A stretch of DNA of 64,000 bases from 4572-13 sp964594065 (GCA_964594065.1 CAZQKX010000015.1:1-64000); one strand, 5' to 3'; numbered from the stretch's first letter, positions 34,978 to 44,387 are shown. Program-made: numbers and translations. The notes: generated by a model from the letters alone, not told the origin.

Positions 34978-35571
34978 ATGATGGATACATTACAAACACT
35001 GCTATTGGGTTTTATCGGGATTGTTATTGTTAACAACCTGGTGCTCACAAAATTTCTGGGCATCTGTCCGTATCTGGGTGTTTCGGGACGCATTGATATG
35101 GCGTTCGGTATGGGCTGTGCGGTAACATTCGTGGTAACGCTGGCCGGAACGCTGACATGGATTATTGATCAGGTATTTCTGATGCAGTTTCATTTGGAAG
35201 TGATGCGGTACCTGTGCTTTATTCTGGTAATTGCCGGCGCTGTGCAGCTTGTGGAAATGTATGTACGGAAATTTTTCCCGGCATTGTATGAAAGCTTTGG
35301 GATTTTTCTGCCGCTGATCACCACGAACTGCGCCATTTTGGGATTATGCCTGTTTATCAACCTGTGGGGCATCGACAATCTGCTGGAGGCGGTTGTGTTG
35401 AGCTTTGGTGCAGGAATCGGTTTTACGCTGGCGATTTGCATCATGGCGGGAATCCGTGAAAACCTGGAACTGGCGGATGTGCCGGCGTGTTTAAGGGGCG
35501 CCCCGATCACGCTGATCACAGCGGGAATTTTGACGCTGGCATTCATGGGTTTTGCGGGAATGATACGTTAA
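34978..35571 (+). CDS. rnfA: Rnf complex subunit RnfA
   Basis: 197-aa membrane subunit of the NqrE/RnfA family. Seen: NNLVLTKFLGICPYLGVS, FLPLITTNCAILGLCLF and ICIMAGIRENLEL. Homologous to RnfE and inserted in opposite orientation in known complexes. No clear Shine-Dalgarno; the leader holds a degenerate 7-bp duplication (ATTGTAA, ATTGAAA). The stop codon lies at the start of an octamer array. The ATG at 34981 is an equal alternative. Confidence 0.94.
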   Translation: MMDTLQTLLLGFIGIVIVNNLVLTKFLGICPYLGVSGRIDMAFGMGCAVTFVVTLAGTLTWIIDQVFLMQFHLEVMRYLCFILVIAGAVQLVEMYVRKFFPALYESFGIFLPLITTNCAILGLCLFINLWGIDNLLEAVVLSFGAGIGFTLAICIMAGIRENLELADVPACLRGAPITLITAGILTLAFMGFAGMIR

Positions 35572-35609
35572 GAATACAGGAATGTAAGAATACAAGTATA
35601 CAAGTAAAT
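35570..35609. repeat. Octamer tandem array after rnfA
   Basis: Five 8-bp units (AAGAATAC, AGGAATGT, AAGAATAC, AAGTATAC, AAGTAAAT), starting inside the rnfA stop codon. The units match those of the array before ackA, 30 kb away. Confidence 0.82.
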
Positions 35610-35666
35610 GAATCGCCTTTGGCGATAGCTGTTTAAATAGATTCATCGCTTCGCTCAGAATGACAT
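35608..35666. repeat. Dispersed repeat with the TGTCATTCTGAGCGAAGCGA motif
   Basis: On the minus strand it reads TGTCATTCTGAGCGAAGCGA then TGAATC, a widespread intergenic repeat type whose chance translation gives CHSERSDES. An inverted partner ATGAATCGCC lies at 35608. It sits in the rnfA-rnfB gap. Confidence 0.65.
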
Positions 35667-35714
35667 CTTTTGAGCCTGAAGCTAAAATAAGAAATTTGAA
35701 ACAGGAAATTAAAT

Positions 35715-36599
35715 ATGATACTCGCTTCAATAATGGACATATTCAATAATGCCTGGCCCGCGGCGGCGCTGGCACTGGGGTTAGGTTCGTTGTTTGCGTT
35801 GATCCTGCTGGTGGCCAGCATTAAACTGAAAGTGGTAGTTGATCCGAAGATCGAGGCGGTTCATATGGCCCTGCCGAATATTGATTGCGGTGCGTGCGGT
35901 TTTGCCGGGTGCGGTTCGTATGCCAAAGCAGTCGTCGCCAATCCAAGCCTGTTGGGCAAATGCGCCCCGGGCGGCAGCGATACATCCAATGAGATCGCCG
36001 AGATCCTTAACCTGCAGATGTCCGGCGGCGGCGCTGCAATGCGTCCGGTCATTCATTGCCGGGCCTGCAAAAAAGATAAGATGTATTTTTCCGAGTATGA
36101 CGGCATCATCGGCTGCACCAGTGCCAACGCCCAGCCGAATGTGCAGGCGTGCGCGTTTGGCTGTCTGGGACACGGCGGCTGTGTTCGCAGGTGCAAGTTC
36201 GACGCACTGCATATTATCGACGGACTGGCCGTGGTGGATTATGATAAATGTACCGGCTGCGGAGCGTGCGCTACGGGTTGCCCGCGGGAGTTAATCGTGA
36301 TGGTGCCGTTTACACATGAACATATGATGATCGCAGCGTGCAGCAGCAAGGAGAACGGTAAGAATACCCGATCCTTCTGCAAGGTGGGATGTATCGGCTG
36401 CGGTATGTGTAAACGGACGACTGATTTGTTCAGCGTGGAAGACAACCTGGCCCAGATGAACTATGCCGAATACGCCCCATCAGAAGAAACACAAACCGCC
36501 ATGGACAAGTGCCCCACCGGCACTATTATCTACTGTGGAAAAAACGCCCCACTGCCAAGACCGGCCGGGCAAAAGCCGGCGACTGCCAAAAAGACGTGA
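35715..36599 (+). CDS. rnfB: Rnf complex subunit RnfB (ferredoxin-accepting iron-sulfur subunit)
   Basis: 294 aa. One N-terminal membrane helix (AALALGLGSLFALILLVASI), then the RnfB [4Fe-4S] domain with CGACGFAGCGSYA and a later GKC, followed by further Cys clusters, CTGCGACATGCP and CIGCGMCKR among them, and a Pro/Ala/Lys tail. It is thought to accept electrons from ferredoxin. Placed last (CDGEAB order). CAGGAA precedes the ATG. The 143-bp gap from rnfA contains two repeat types but no visible terminator, so it is likely still cotranscribed. Confidence 0.95.
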   Translation: MILASIMDIFNNAWPAAALALGLGSLFALILLVASIKLKVVVDPKIEAVHMALPNIDCGACGFAGCGSYAKAVVANPSLLGKCAPGGSDTSNEIAEILNLQMSGGGAAMRPVIHCRACKKDKMYFSEYDGIIGCTSANAQPNVQACAFGCLGHGGCVRRCKFDALHIIDGLAVVDYDKCTGCGACATGCPRELIVMVPFTHEHMMIAACSSKENGKNTRSFCKVGCIGCGMCKRTTDLFSVEDNLAQMNYAEYAPSEETQTAMDKCPTGTIIYCGKNAPLPRPAGQKPATAKKT

Positions 36600-36620
36600 T
36601 TTTTATTTTATAGATAATCC

Positions 36621-36652
36621 AAAGCCGACTCACATTGAGTCGGCTTTTTTTT
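36621..36652 (+). terminator. Terminator of the rnf operon
   Basis: AAAGCCGACTC, ACATT loop, GAGTCGGCTTT followed by T; an 11-bp perfect stem and a run of eight T. Confidence 0.95.
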
Positions 36653-36740
36653 GCGTCAGCTCTATAAAATTTCATTTGAATAGTAACTTGCGGAACTTTA
36701 TATCGCCCCTTCAGGGTTTATGAGTAATTGGTACTATTAA

Positions 36741-36788
36741 CCGGAGGTTTACACCTCCGGCTACTATATCACGGCCCATCGGGCCTTA
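36741..36788. repeat. Dispersed hairpin repeat, copy 2
   Basis: Two small hairpins in a row, CCGGAGG/CCTCCGG and GGCCC/GGGCC, linked by CTACTATATCA. It aligns with copy 1 at 2666. A third small hairpin (CCCCTTCAGGG) lies just upstream near 36706. Confidence 0.65.
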
Positions 36789-36823
36789 TTGGTTTGTATA
36801 CTAATCCTTTTTGGCAATATTTA

Positions 36824-37846
36824 TCAATTTCGGATATACTGTCCGGCTCCGGTGGTTTTTGTGATTCCGTTTGTTTGGTTGGTATTGAGCAGGAACGCTT
36901 CGACATCTTCGATAGTTTCGATCAGCACTATCCCTTTTTCTTTTCCGAGAACACTGACAGCGGTGGCTAGAGCATCGGCGCCCATAGCAGTCGGGGCGAT
37001 AATAGTTACGCTGGACAGTTCCTGTGCCGAGTCCGCGGTAGCGGGATCGACGATGTGGCTGTGTTTTTGGCCGTCGATTATAAAAAAGCGTCGATAGTCA
37101 CCGCTGGTGGCAACTGCCCTGTCGTCCATTTTCAGTTTCAGTAAAATCTTTTTTTCGCTGGCCGGATCCTGCAGACCAATCATCCAGTGAGCGGCATGAT
37201 TGGCCGGTTTTCCGAAGCATCGCAGATCGCCGCCGATATCAACCATACCACCGGCAAGTCCGGCGTCTTGCAGCACCTCGATAGCCCGGTCAATCGCATA
37301 TCCTTTGGCAATGCCGCCCAGATCGAGCGCCATACCCTCCTTGGCAAATTTCACGGTTTTGTTGTCGGCATCCAGTATGAGATTTTGATAGCCGACCCGC
37401 CGGCGGGCTGTTTGGATCGCTTCGGGGTTTGGGGCGATGCCGTCGGCTCTGGCCTTTCTCCAAAGCTGCACGACCGGGCCGATGGTAATATCAAATGCCC
37501 CATCCGAGGCCCGGCTGTACTCCATTGCGGCCGAAAGCACCTGAAACAATTGATCATCGACCGGAATGGGTGTCTCGAAAGCCTTTTGGTTGACCGTTGA
37601 AAGCATCGAGGCCGGATCATAATCGCTCATACGCCGCTCGATGTCACTGATTTCATTAAGAGCAGCCTTGATGGCCTGATCGGCTCGGTTTCGATCTGCG
37701 GCTACAGCCAGACTACGGATAACGGTGCCCATGACCTGACGATAACCGCTGTCAACGGTAACCGGGGCTTGAGGTTTGGGCTTACAAGCCACCGGACTTA
37801 TCAAACAGAATGCTAAAAAGAGGTGAAATGCTGTTGTTTGACGCAT
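36824..37846 (-). CDS. apbE: FAD:protein FMN transferase (flavinylates Rnf subunits)
   Basis: 340-aa ApbE family enzyme that moves FMN from FAD onto Thr in SGAT-type motifs, here surely RnfG and RnfD. Signal with a lipobox-like PVAC at residue ~21 places it on the outer face of the membrane, where RnfG's flavin is. Seen: MGTVIRSLAV, MSDYDPASMLSTVN, SDGAFDITIGPVV, DLGGIAKGYAID, ATSGDYRRFF and HIVDPATA with the Mg-binding region after it. It converges on the rnf operon and is divergent from a radical SAM gene. AGGAA precedes the ATG. Confidence 0.94.
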   Translation of the reverse strand: MRQTTAFHLFLAFCLISPVACKPKPQAPVTVDSGYRQVMGTVIRSLAVAADRNRADQAIKAALNEISDIERRMSDYDPASMLSTVNQKAFETPIPVDDQLFQVLSAAMEYSRASDGAFDITIGPVVQLWRKARADGIAPNPEAIQTARRRVGYQNLILDADNKTVKFAKEGMALDLGGIAKGYAIDRAIEVLQDAGLAGGMVDIGGDLRCFGKPANHAAHWMIGLQDPASEKKILLKLKMDDRAVATSGDYRRFFIIDGQKHSHIVDPATADSAQELSSVTIIAPTAMGADALATAVSVLGKEKGIVLIETIEDVEAFLLNTNQTNGITKTTGAGQYIRN

Positions 37847-37876
37847 TTTAAATTCCTGAATTTTGGTGTCGGCTTC

Positions 37877-37905
37877 TGTTCAATTCCCACAAGTTCCTGT
37901 ATAAT
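37877..37905 (+). promoter_or_regulatory. Promoter with -10 box 8 nt from the start codon
   Basis: Perfect TATAAT at 37900-37905 with a weak -35 (TGTTCA, 17-nt spacer). The ATG is at 37914, so the mRNA is likely leaderless. Confidence 0.55.
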
Positions 37906-37913
37906 AAGCCCCT

Positions 37914-39704
37914 ATGATACCGAAAGCAATACGACTCGTAAAGGATGATATTGACCGCAAATTGCTGCCGTTCGTGCGGCAGCCCGGGCGGTATATCGGC
38001 GGTGAGGTCAACCAGGTCAAAAAAGACCTGGCTGGTTGTGATGTTTGCATTGCGCTGTGTTTTCCGGATATTTATGAGATCGGGATGAGCTATAACGGGC
38101 TGGGGATTCTGTACGGGATCGCTAATTCGCTTGCCGGTGTCGCCGCCGAGCGGGTGTTTGCCCCGTGGTTTGATGCCGAAGAGATCATGCGGAAGGAACA
38201 TTTACCGCTGTTTTCGATGGAATCGTGTGCGGCAGCGGGTGATTTTGACATTATGGGATTTAGCCTGACCAACGAACTGTGCTATACGAATCTTTTGAAC
38301 ATGCTGGATTTGGCGGGATTGGAAGTGCGGACTGAAAACCGGAAAGACGATGACCCGGTTGTCATTGTTGGCGGGCAGGCGGCAAATTGCGCCGAGCCTT
38401 TATCAGCTTTTGTCGATCTGTTTGTGCTGGGTGAAGGTGAGGAGGCAATTGTTCAATTGATCGAATTGTACCGCACAATAAAACAGCAAGGCGGCGGAAA
38501 AAATGATTTTCTCCTGGAAGCGGCACGGTGCTTTTCCTTTGTTTATGTGCCGCGGTTTTACGATGTCAACAATGAACCCGGAGGCACTTACCTGCATTCA
38601 GAAGTCGAAGGCCTGCGGTGTGAGTTTGAAAACTCCCTTGTCAAGGATTTTGATACAGCACCGATCCCCGAAAAGCCGATCATCCCATTTGTGCAGGCAG
38701 TACATGAGCGGGTCAGTATTGAGATCATGCGGGGCTGTCCGGGGCGATGCCGATTTTGTCAAGCCAGTTTTTGCCGGCGACCGGTGCGTATTCGCAGCGT
38801 AAAATCCATTGTCGACGCCGCCCAAAAACAATATGAGGCCACCGGCTACGACACGGTCAGTCTGCTGAGTTTGTCGACGGCTGATTATCCGTATCTGGAT
38901 GAACTGATCGAAAAATTGCAGACATTTTTTGAGCCGCGGCATGTGGGGGTATCGGTGCCGAGTTTGAAAGTGCAGAAACAATTACAGCTTTTACCGAAGA
39001 TGATGACCTCAGTACGCAAAGGCGGATTGACGATCGCCGTGGAGGCGGCCAGCGAAAAACTGCGGACGCTGATCAACAAGCCCATTGCGGATGAGGACTT
39101 GTTCGCGGCGGCCCGGGCGGCATTTGAAGCGGGTTTTTTGAAAGTGAAGCTTTATTTCATGGTGGGCTTTCCGGGTGAAACCGAAGAAGATATTGTCAAA
39201 ATTGTTGACCTGGCTTACGCGATCTCGTCGTTGCGGAAAGAGGTTGACGGTAAAGTTGCCGCGGTCAATGCGGCGGTCAGTTGGCTGGTTCCCAAGCCGC
39301 ATACGCCGTTTGGATGGTTGGGACAAAAAGACCGGGCATATTTCGAACATGCAAAAAGGCTGATCCTGAAACGTAAAGATGAGCGTCGCGGGAAGTTTAT
39401 ACGGTTTAAATTTCACGAGATCGACCGGAGTATTCTGGAGTCGGCGATGGGACGCGGAGACAGACGCTATTGTGATGTGATCGAGTCAGCCTGGCGAAAA
39501 GGAGCAAAATTTGACTTGTGGAATGAAGGATTTAACCTTACGATTTGGCAGGAGGCGTTCGGCAGCGCCGGTCTGGAACTTGAAAGCCAGGCTCAGCGCG
39601 GCTATGAAACGGAACAACGATTGCCGTGGTCGCATCTTGGCGGACCGGAGAATGATTATTTACTAAAGCATTTCCATCAGGCTACAAGCCTGGATGGGAT
39701 TTGA
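37914..39704 (+). CDS. B12-binding-type radical SAM protein (TIGR03960-like)
   Basis: 596 aa. An N-terminal domain resembling the B12-binding fold (residues ~30-200: ALCFPDIYEIGMSYNGLGILYG, MGFSLTNELCYTNLLNMLDLAG, VIVGGQAANCAEPL) leads into a radical SAM core with CPGRCRFC giving the CxxxCxxC cluster (near residue 276) and a later MVGFPGETEEDI. The pattern fits the TIGR03960 group, whose reaction is not established. In several bacteria that group is found with a TIGR03936 partner; none is adjacent here. No Shine-Dalgarno; the promoter's -10 box lies 8 nt upstream. Confidence 0.85.
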   Translation: MIPKAIRLVKDDIDRKLLPFVRQPGRYIGGEVNQVKKDLAGCDVCIALCFPDIYEIGMSYNGLGILYGIANSLAGVAAERVFAPWFDAEEIMRKEHLPLFSMESCAAAGDFDIMGFSLTNELCYTNLLNMLDLAGLEVRTENRKDDDPVVIVGGQAANCAEPLSAFVDLFVLGEGEEAIVQLIELYRTIKQQGGGKNDFLLEAARCFSFVYVPRFYDVNNEPGGTYLHSEVEGLRCEFENSLVKDFDTAPIPEKPIIPFVQAVHERVSIEIMRGCPGRCRFCQASFCRRPVRIRSVKSIVDAAQKQYEATGYDTVSLLSLSTADYPYLDELIEKLQTFFEPRHVGVSVPSLKVQKQLQLLPKMMTSVRKGGLTIAVEAASEKLRTLINKPIADEDLFAAARAAFEAGFLKVKLYFMVGFPGETEEDIVKIVDLAYAISSLRKEVDGKVAAVNAAVSWLVPKPHTPFGWLGQKDRAYFEHAKRLILKRKDERRGKFIRFKFHEIDRSILESAMGRGDRRYCDVIESAWRKGAKFDLWNEGFNLTIWQEAFGSAGLELESQAQRGYETEQRLPWSHLGGPENDYLLKHFHQATSLDGI

Positions 39705-39728
39705 AATAGTTATCGACACACTGATGGT

Positions 39729-41105
39729 GTGTTAATCGCAGTTTACTGTGAAAGGGTAGTTGTGGGATGTCGTAAAAATCTCATCATGGCGTTGCTTGCT
39801 GCCAGCGGCAGCAAGATCGGTCCGAATCTCAAAAAGATTTGGGAGTTTGACAGCGTTTCAGTTGATGAAATCCAACGGCGTTCGGAACAAAAGCTTGAAA
39901 GACTGCTGCTGCATGCTGCTGAAAAAGTACCGTACTATCGTACTCTGCTTCATGACTGTCAAGTTGTTGTCGATGACACCGTTCGGCTGGAGAATTTTTC
40001 ATCTATCCCATTATTGACAAAAGACATTATCCGCCGGCAGGGAAAGAGCCTGTATGCTGATGACTATCAACATCGATCACCTTTTCCCAATACCTCAGGC
40101 GGCAGCACCGGAGAGCCCGTCAAGTTCATCCAGGATAAAGAGTACGACGACTGGAACAAAGCGACAAAGATTTATTTTAACGCCGTCCTCGGCAAGCAGC
40201 TCGGCGACCGTGAAATCAAGTTCTGGGGTTCGGATCGGGATATCCTGGAAGGCACATTAGGTTTTAAAGACAATGTGATCAATTTTCTTTATAACCGGAA
40301 ATTCTTCAACTCTTATCAGCTTAATGAGCAGCATTTAGGCGATCTTATTAAGCTAAACAACCATTTTAAACCGAAAGCCTACTGGAGCTATATGGAATCG
40401 GCGCTCGAGTTGGCCAATTATCTATCCGGCAGCGGTGTCGATTTTCATTCGCCGGGCATTCTGATCTAAACGATCGGCCCATTGACACAAGAGGTCAAAG
40501 AAAAAATCGAATCCGGCATGGGATGTAAGGTTTACAATCAATACGGTTCACGAGAAGTTGGCGTGGTCGCCTGCCAGTGCCCCGAACAGAAAGGGCTGCA
40601 TACGTTTCCATGGTGGAACCATATTGAGGTTATTGATCCCGAAGGGCAGCCGATCAAAAACGAATCCGGGCGTGTAATTGTCACAACTCTGCATAACTAC
40701 TCGATGCCGTTGATACGGTATGAGATCGGAGATGTGGCTGTGATGGGAGACAATGATTGTTCATGCGGCAGAAAAACAGTGACACTGGACAGCGTGATCG
40801 GCAGAACGCTGGGATATTTCAGAAAAGATGATGGCACGTTGGTTCATTCGCATTTTATTGTGCAGGCTCTTTTTTTCCATGAATGGATACAACGGTTCCA
40901 GGTCGTCCAGGAACAGCTCAACCAGATCATTATTCGCATCGAGTTAAAAAACGGCATGGTGGGCAACCAGGCAGACCTTTTAGACATTGAAAAGAAAACA
41001 AAAGTGCTCATGGGGAATCATTGTTCAGTCGATATTAAGTTTGTGGACGGGATCGAACGAAGCGCCAGCGGGAAATTTGTTTATACCGTATGCAAGATAC
41101 AATAA
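39729..41105 (+). pseudogene. CapK/phenylacetate-CoA-ligase-like gene interrupted by one in-frame stop
   Basis: A single reading frame of about 458 codons broken by TAA at 40467-40469. Part 1 (to 40466) has the adenylate-forming motif NTSGGSTGEPVKF and LLLHAAEKVPYYR; part 2 has YNQYGSREVGVVAC, YEIGDVAVMG and the C-terminal domain (SASGKFVYTV). The two parts join without loss: SPGILI-stop-TIGPLTQEVKEKI. The normal family length is about 440, so only the stop is abnormal; TCA (Ser) to TAA is one change. It lies with glycosyltransferase genes, like CapK in surface polysaccharide clusters. A more likely start is ATG 39786. A new start after the stop (TTG 40482) is possible but would give half a protein. 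Confidence 0.85.
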
Positions 41106-42211
41106 TACATTCTGAAAAGGCTATCAAGATTTGCTTTGTCTCGCCCAAAGCTTATCCATTGTTTAATGGTGATGTTCGCGCCACATTTGGTGGTGCAGAA
41201 GTTGACCTGTACTATCTTGGAACAGAGCTTGCCAAAGATGCCCGTTTCGATGTCAGCTTTGTTGTCGCCGATTACGGCCAACCCGATATGGAACGTCGCG
41301 AGAATGTAACGGTTATTAAAAGTCTGAGCTTTGAGCAGAACCCTCTAACAGGGGCTTTCAAGATCCGGCAAGCCTTGCGGAAAGTAAATGCGGATATCTA
41401 TATGATCAAAAGCATTTCGCCGGGGCTTTTTCTGGTCAGTCTTTTTTGCCGCCTGCATCGAAAGATATTTCTTTACCGCACAGCACACGCCACTCACTGC
41501 GACGGCACTTATCTTGAGAAACATCCTCTCGTGGGAAAGTTTTTTACCTCTTCGATCAGGCATGCAAAAAAAATCTTTACACAGAATGAAGCAGACAAAG
41601 ACAATTTAAAGAAAACAGTTGGGATTGATTCTATGATGATCCCCAATGGCCACCGTTTTGAGCCCTTAACTGAACACGATCGTGAAACGATCCTTTGGGC
41701 CGGCCGAAGTGCCGACTTTAAACATCCGGAGCGGTTTCTGGATTTGGCAAAAACTTTTCCTCAGGAAAAGTTTGTCATGATCTGCCAGCGAGCCACCGGC
41801 GATCGACAATATGACAGCTTGAAAACCAAAGCTGAAGCGATCGAGAATCTCAATTTTATCGAACACGTTCGGTTTGACAAGATCGACAGCTATTTTCAAC
41901 AAGCAAAAGTATTTGTGAATACCTCAGACTCAGAAGGATTCCCGAATACGTTTATTCAGGCATGCAAAGCGGGAACAGCGATCTTGTCCTACCATGTCAA
42001 TCCGGACGGCTTTCTGGACACGTATGAATGCGGTGTTTGCTGTAATGGTGACGGCAAGGCGGCTGTGACGCAACTTGGCGAAATGCTCAATCATGGCACG
42101 TACCCCGCATTGGGACAAAACGGAAGAGCATACGTCAGCGAAAAACATGATATCGTACAGATCGTTGAAAAATATAAACGTTATTTTTTTGAATGTATAA
42201 AAAGCACGTAA
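41090..42211 (+). CDS. GT4-type glycosyltransferase (1)
   Basis: 373-aa GT-B fold glycosyltransferase, group 1 (GT4). N-terminal ATFGGAEVDLYYLGTELA holds the GGAE loop; the second domain has ILWAGRSADFKHPERFL and the nucleotide-sugar site DSEGFPNTFIQACKAGTAIL (EX7E-like). No signal or membrane helix. It overlaps the broken CapK-like gene by 16 nt, suggesting translational coupling in the original operon. Paralogue of the next gene. Acceptor and sugar unknown; surface glycan assembly is likely from context. Confidence 0.88.
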   Translation: MQDTIIHSEKAIKICFVSPKAYPLFNGDVRATFGGAEVDLYYLGTELAKDARFDVSFVVADYGQPDMERRENVTVIKSLSFEQNPLTGAFKIRQALRKVNADIYMIKSISPGLFLVSLFCRLHRKIFLYRTAHATHCDGTYLEKHPLVGKFFTSSIRHAKKIFTQNEADKDNLKKTVGIDSMMIPNGHRFEPLTEHDRETILWAGRSADFKHPERFLDLAKTFPQEKFVMICQRATGDRQYDSLKTKAEAIENLNFIEHVRFDKIDSYFQQAKVFVNTSDSEGFPNTFIQACKAGTAILSYHVNPDGFLDTYECGVCCNGDGKAAVTQLGEMLNHGTYPALGQNGRAYVSEKHDIVQIVEKYKRYFFECIKST

Positions 42212-42250
42212 TAATACGTATATTAACAAGTGAGAAAAAAGGATCGTTAC

Positions 42251-43366
42251 GTGAGTGACCGGAAAACAATTTCAGTCTGTTTCATTGGACTCAATGCCTA
42301 TCCGTTGTTTAATCCGGCCGTCAAAGCAACCTTTGGCGGCGCAGAAGTCGATCTATATTTGTTAGCCATCGAACTGGCTAAAGATAACAACTTTGGCGTT
42401 TCTTTTGTTGTTGGAGATTTTGGCCAACCGGATAGCGAACGGATCGAAAGCGTCAATGTTCACAAAAGTCTTAATGTCAAAAAAAACTTTTTTTTGCACA
42501 GCCCTAAAATATGGAATGCTCTGAAGAAAGCAAACGCAGACATTTATGTGAGTGAAGCCTGTTCACTGGGCACCACTTTAAACGCGTTCTTCTGCAAACG
42601 GCATGGAAAAAAATTCGTCTATCGAACGGCTCACACACGAGAAACAGAGGGTGGTTATTTCAAACAGCACAAAATCCGAGCGCCTTTCGTTCAATGGGCT
42701 TTTCGAAGCGCTGATCTGCTTATCACCCAAAACGACCAGGACCGCGGGGCCCTGCTTTCAACACAGAAACTGCCGTCGGTCGTTATACGAAACGCCTGTA
42801 AAGTATCCGAATCTGTATCGCCAAAAAACGATACGGTCCTGTGGGTTGGACGCAGCCTGCCGGTTAAGCGGCCGGACCTTTTTCTGCGGTTGGCCAATAG
42901 TATGCCCGACAAGAAATTTGTTATGATTTGCTCTAAAGGATCCAGCGATCATAATTATGACACGCTTGTTGACAACTCGAAAAATATCCGCAATTTAACA
43001 TTCCTCAAATATGTCTCATTTCATGAGATTGACCGTTACTTTGAACAGGCCCGGGTTTTCGTCAGCACCAGTGACTCGGAGGGATTTCCAAACACATTTG
43101 TGCAGGCCTGTAAATCCAGAACCCCGATCCTGTCCTTACATGTCAATCCGGACAAATTTCTGGACAAACATCAATGCGGATTCTGTGCCGACGGTAAGTG
43201 GGAGCTTTTTGTCAACACCTTAAATGACTGGTTCAGCTCATCACAGCCGGAGGTGCTGGGGCAAAACGGCTTAAAATATATCAAAGAAAATCACGATATG
43301 AATACCATCATCCAGCAATACAAGGACATGTTTTGTCATTTAGCCGACATAACAGAAAAAACGTAA
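42251..43366 (+). CDS. GT4-type glycosyltransferase (2)
   Basis: 371-aa tandem paralogue of the previous gene: ATFGGAEVDLYLLAIELA, VLWVGRSLPVKRPDLFL and DSEGFPNTFVQACKSRTPIL are all shared, with divergence elsewhere. I start at GTG 42251, which has AAAAGGA 7 nt upstream; a GTG at 42230 has no such signal. It ends 8 bp from the convergent GT2 gene. Confidence 0.87.
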   Translation: MSDRKTISVCFIGLNAYPLFNPAVKATFGGAEVDLYLLAIELAKDNNFGVSFVVGDFGQPDSERIESVNVHKSLNVKKNFFLHSPKIWNALKKANADIYVSEACSLGTTLNAFFCKRHGKKFVYRTAHTRETEGGYFKQHKIRAPFVQWAFRSADLLITQNDQDRGALLSTQKLPSVVIRNACKVSESVSPKNDTVLWVGRSLPVKRPDLFLRLANSMPDKKFVMICSKGSSDHNYDTLVDNSKNIRNLTFLKYVSFHEIDRYFEQARVFVSTSDSEGFPNTFVQACKSRTPILSLHVNPDKFLDKHQCGFCADGKWELFVNTLNDWFSSSQPEVLGQNGLKYIKENHDMNTIIQQYKDMFCHLADITEKT

Positions 43367-43374
43367 GTGCCCTT

Positions 43375-44376
43375 CTATTCTTCAATCGCACCCGGCGGCA
43401 TAACAACACGCCGACGCAGATTCAACGTGCGGATGACTTTTGAGATCAACAAACAACCGGCCTGTGTCAATCGTGGGCAAATGGTCAACAGCCACATCCA
43501 ATAACGATACCATCGCGGCAAAAGCTCGTGAAATTGCCGCAGTAATTGGCGAATCCCTTCTCCCTGGGCATGAAAAAGCATCGCGCGCATCCAACCACGC
43601 AACAGATGCGTGGCCAACCGCTGAAAAACATCGAGCCGCTGTTTTTGTCGAGCGGTTTCCAGGTGCTCTTGTATCAGGTCCGCATGCTGCTGCCACGGTT
43701 TCATTTTTTTCATCAGGCTCTTTGGTATCCCAAGGTGGTGGATCGCGGACGGCTGCGGCTCATATCCGATCTGAGGATACAGATAAGCAATTCGCCACCA
43801 CATATCCAGATCCTCACCGACATGCAGCCCTTCTTTGAACAAGCCCGCCTCAAGCAACACGTTTCGCTGAATAAACATCGTGACCGTATGTCCGGAAATG
43901 CCCTGACGGCAGGCATCCAGATAATCATTTAAAAATTGTTTCTCGCCTAAAACACGCTTTATGTCTTGCGGGCGCAGATAAGGGGCCTGGCGTTTTTCAC
44001 TGCAGGAGCATGTGACATAATTGGCCGTAGACCACACTAATACCGGTTCCTTTGTGACCAACGCAACCTGATGCTGTAAATGCTCGGGCAGCCATTGGTC
44101 ATCGGCATCCAGAAAAGCGATCCATTGCCCCGTCGCAGCTTTTATCCCGGCATTTCGTGCAGCGCTGGGGCCGGCGTTTTCCTGTTGAAGTAAAATCACC
44201 TTGTCCCCAAACGAACGAACGATATCAGCCGTATCATCCGTTGAACCATCATCGATGACGATGATTTCATGCGGCGGAGACGTTTGTCCGAGCACACTTT
44301 CGATGGCACGTACAATAAATTTTTCACAATTGTATGCAGGAAGCACTGCACTGATTGTCATTTTGATCATTGTCAC
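43375..44376 (-). CDS. GT2 family glycosyltransferase (a)
   Basis: 333-aa GT-A fold enzyme. AVLPAYNCEKFIVRAIESVL and IIVIDDGSTDDTADIV begin the nucleotide-sugar domain and FLDADDQWLPEHL holds the DxD metal site. It has two Cys in YVTCSCSEKRQ and a histidine-rich C-terminal part. No membrane span. Last gene of the GT2 run. Start uncertain: GTG 44376, ATG 44370 or ATG 44361 (MTISAVLPAYN, the usual family start); no clear ribosome-binding site. Confidence 0.86.
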   Translation of the reverse strand: MTMIKMTISAVLPAYNCEKFIVRAIESVLGQTSPPHEIIVIDDGSTDDTADIVRSFGDKVILLQQENAGPSAARNAGIKAATGQWIAFLDADDQWLPEHLQHQVALVTKEPVLVWSTANYVTCSCSEKRQAPYLRPQDIKRVLGEKQFLNDYLDACRQGISGHTVTMFIQRNVLLEAGLFKEGLHVGEDLDMWWRIAYLYPQIGYEPQPSAIHHLGIPKSLMKKMKPWQQHADLIQEHLETARQKQRLDVFQRLATHLLRGWMRAMLFHAQGEGIRQLLRQFHELLPRWYRYWMWLLTICPRLTQAGCLLISKVIRTLNLRRRVVMPPGAIEE

Positions 44377-44387
44377 GTATTGATGTC

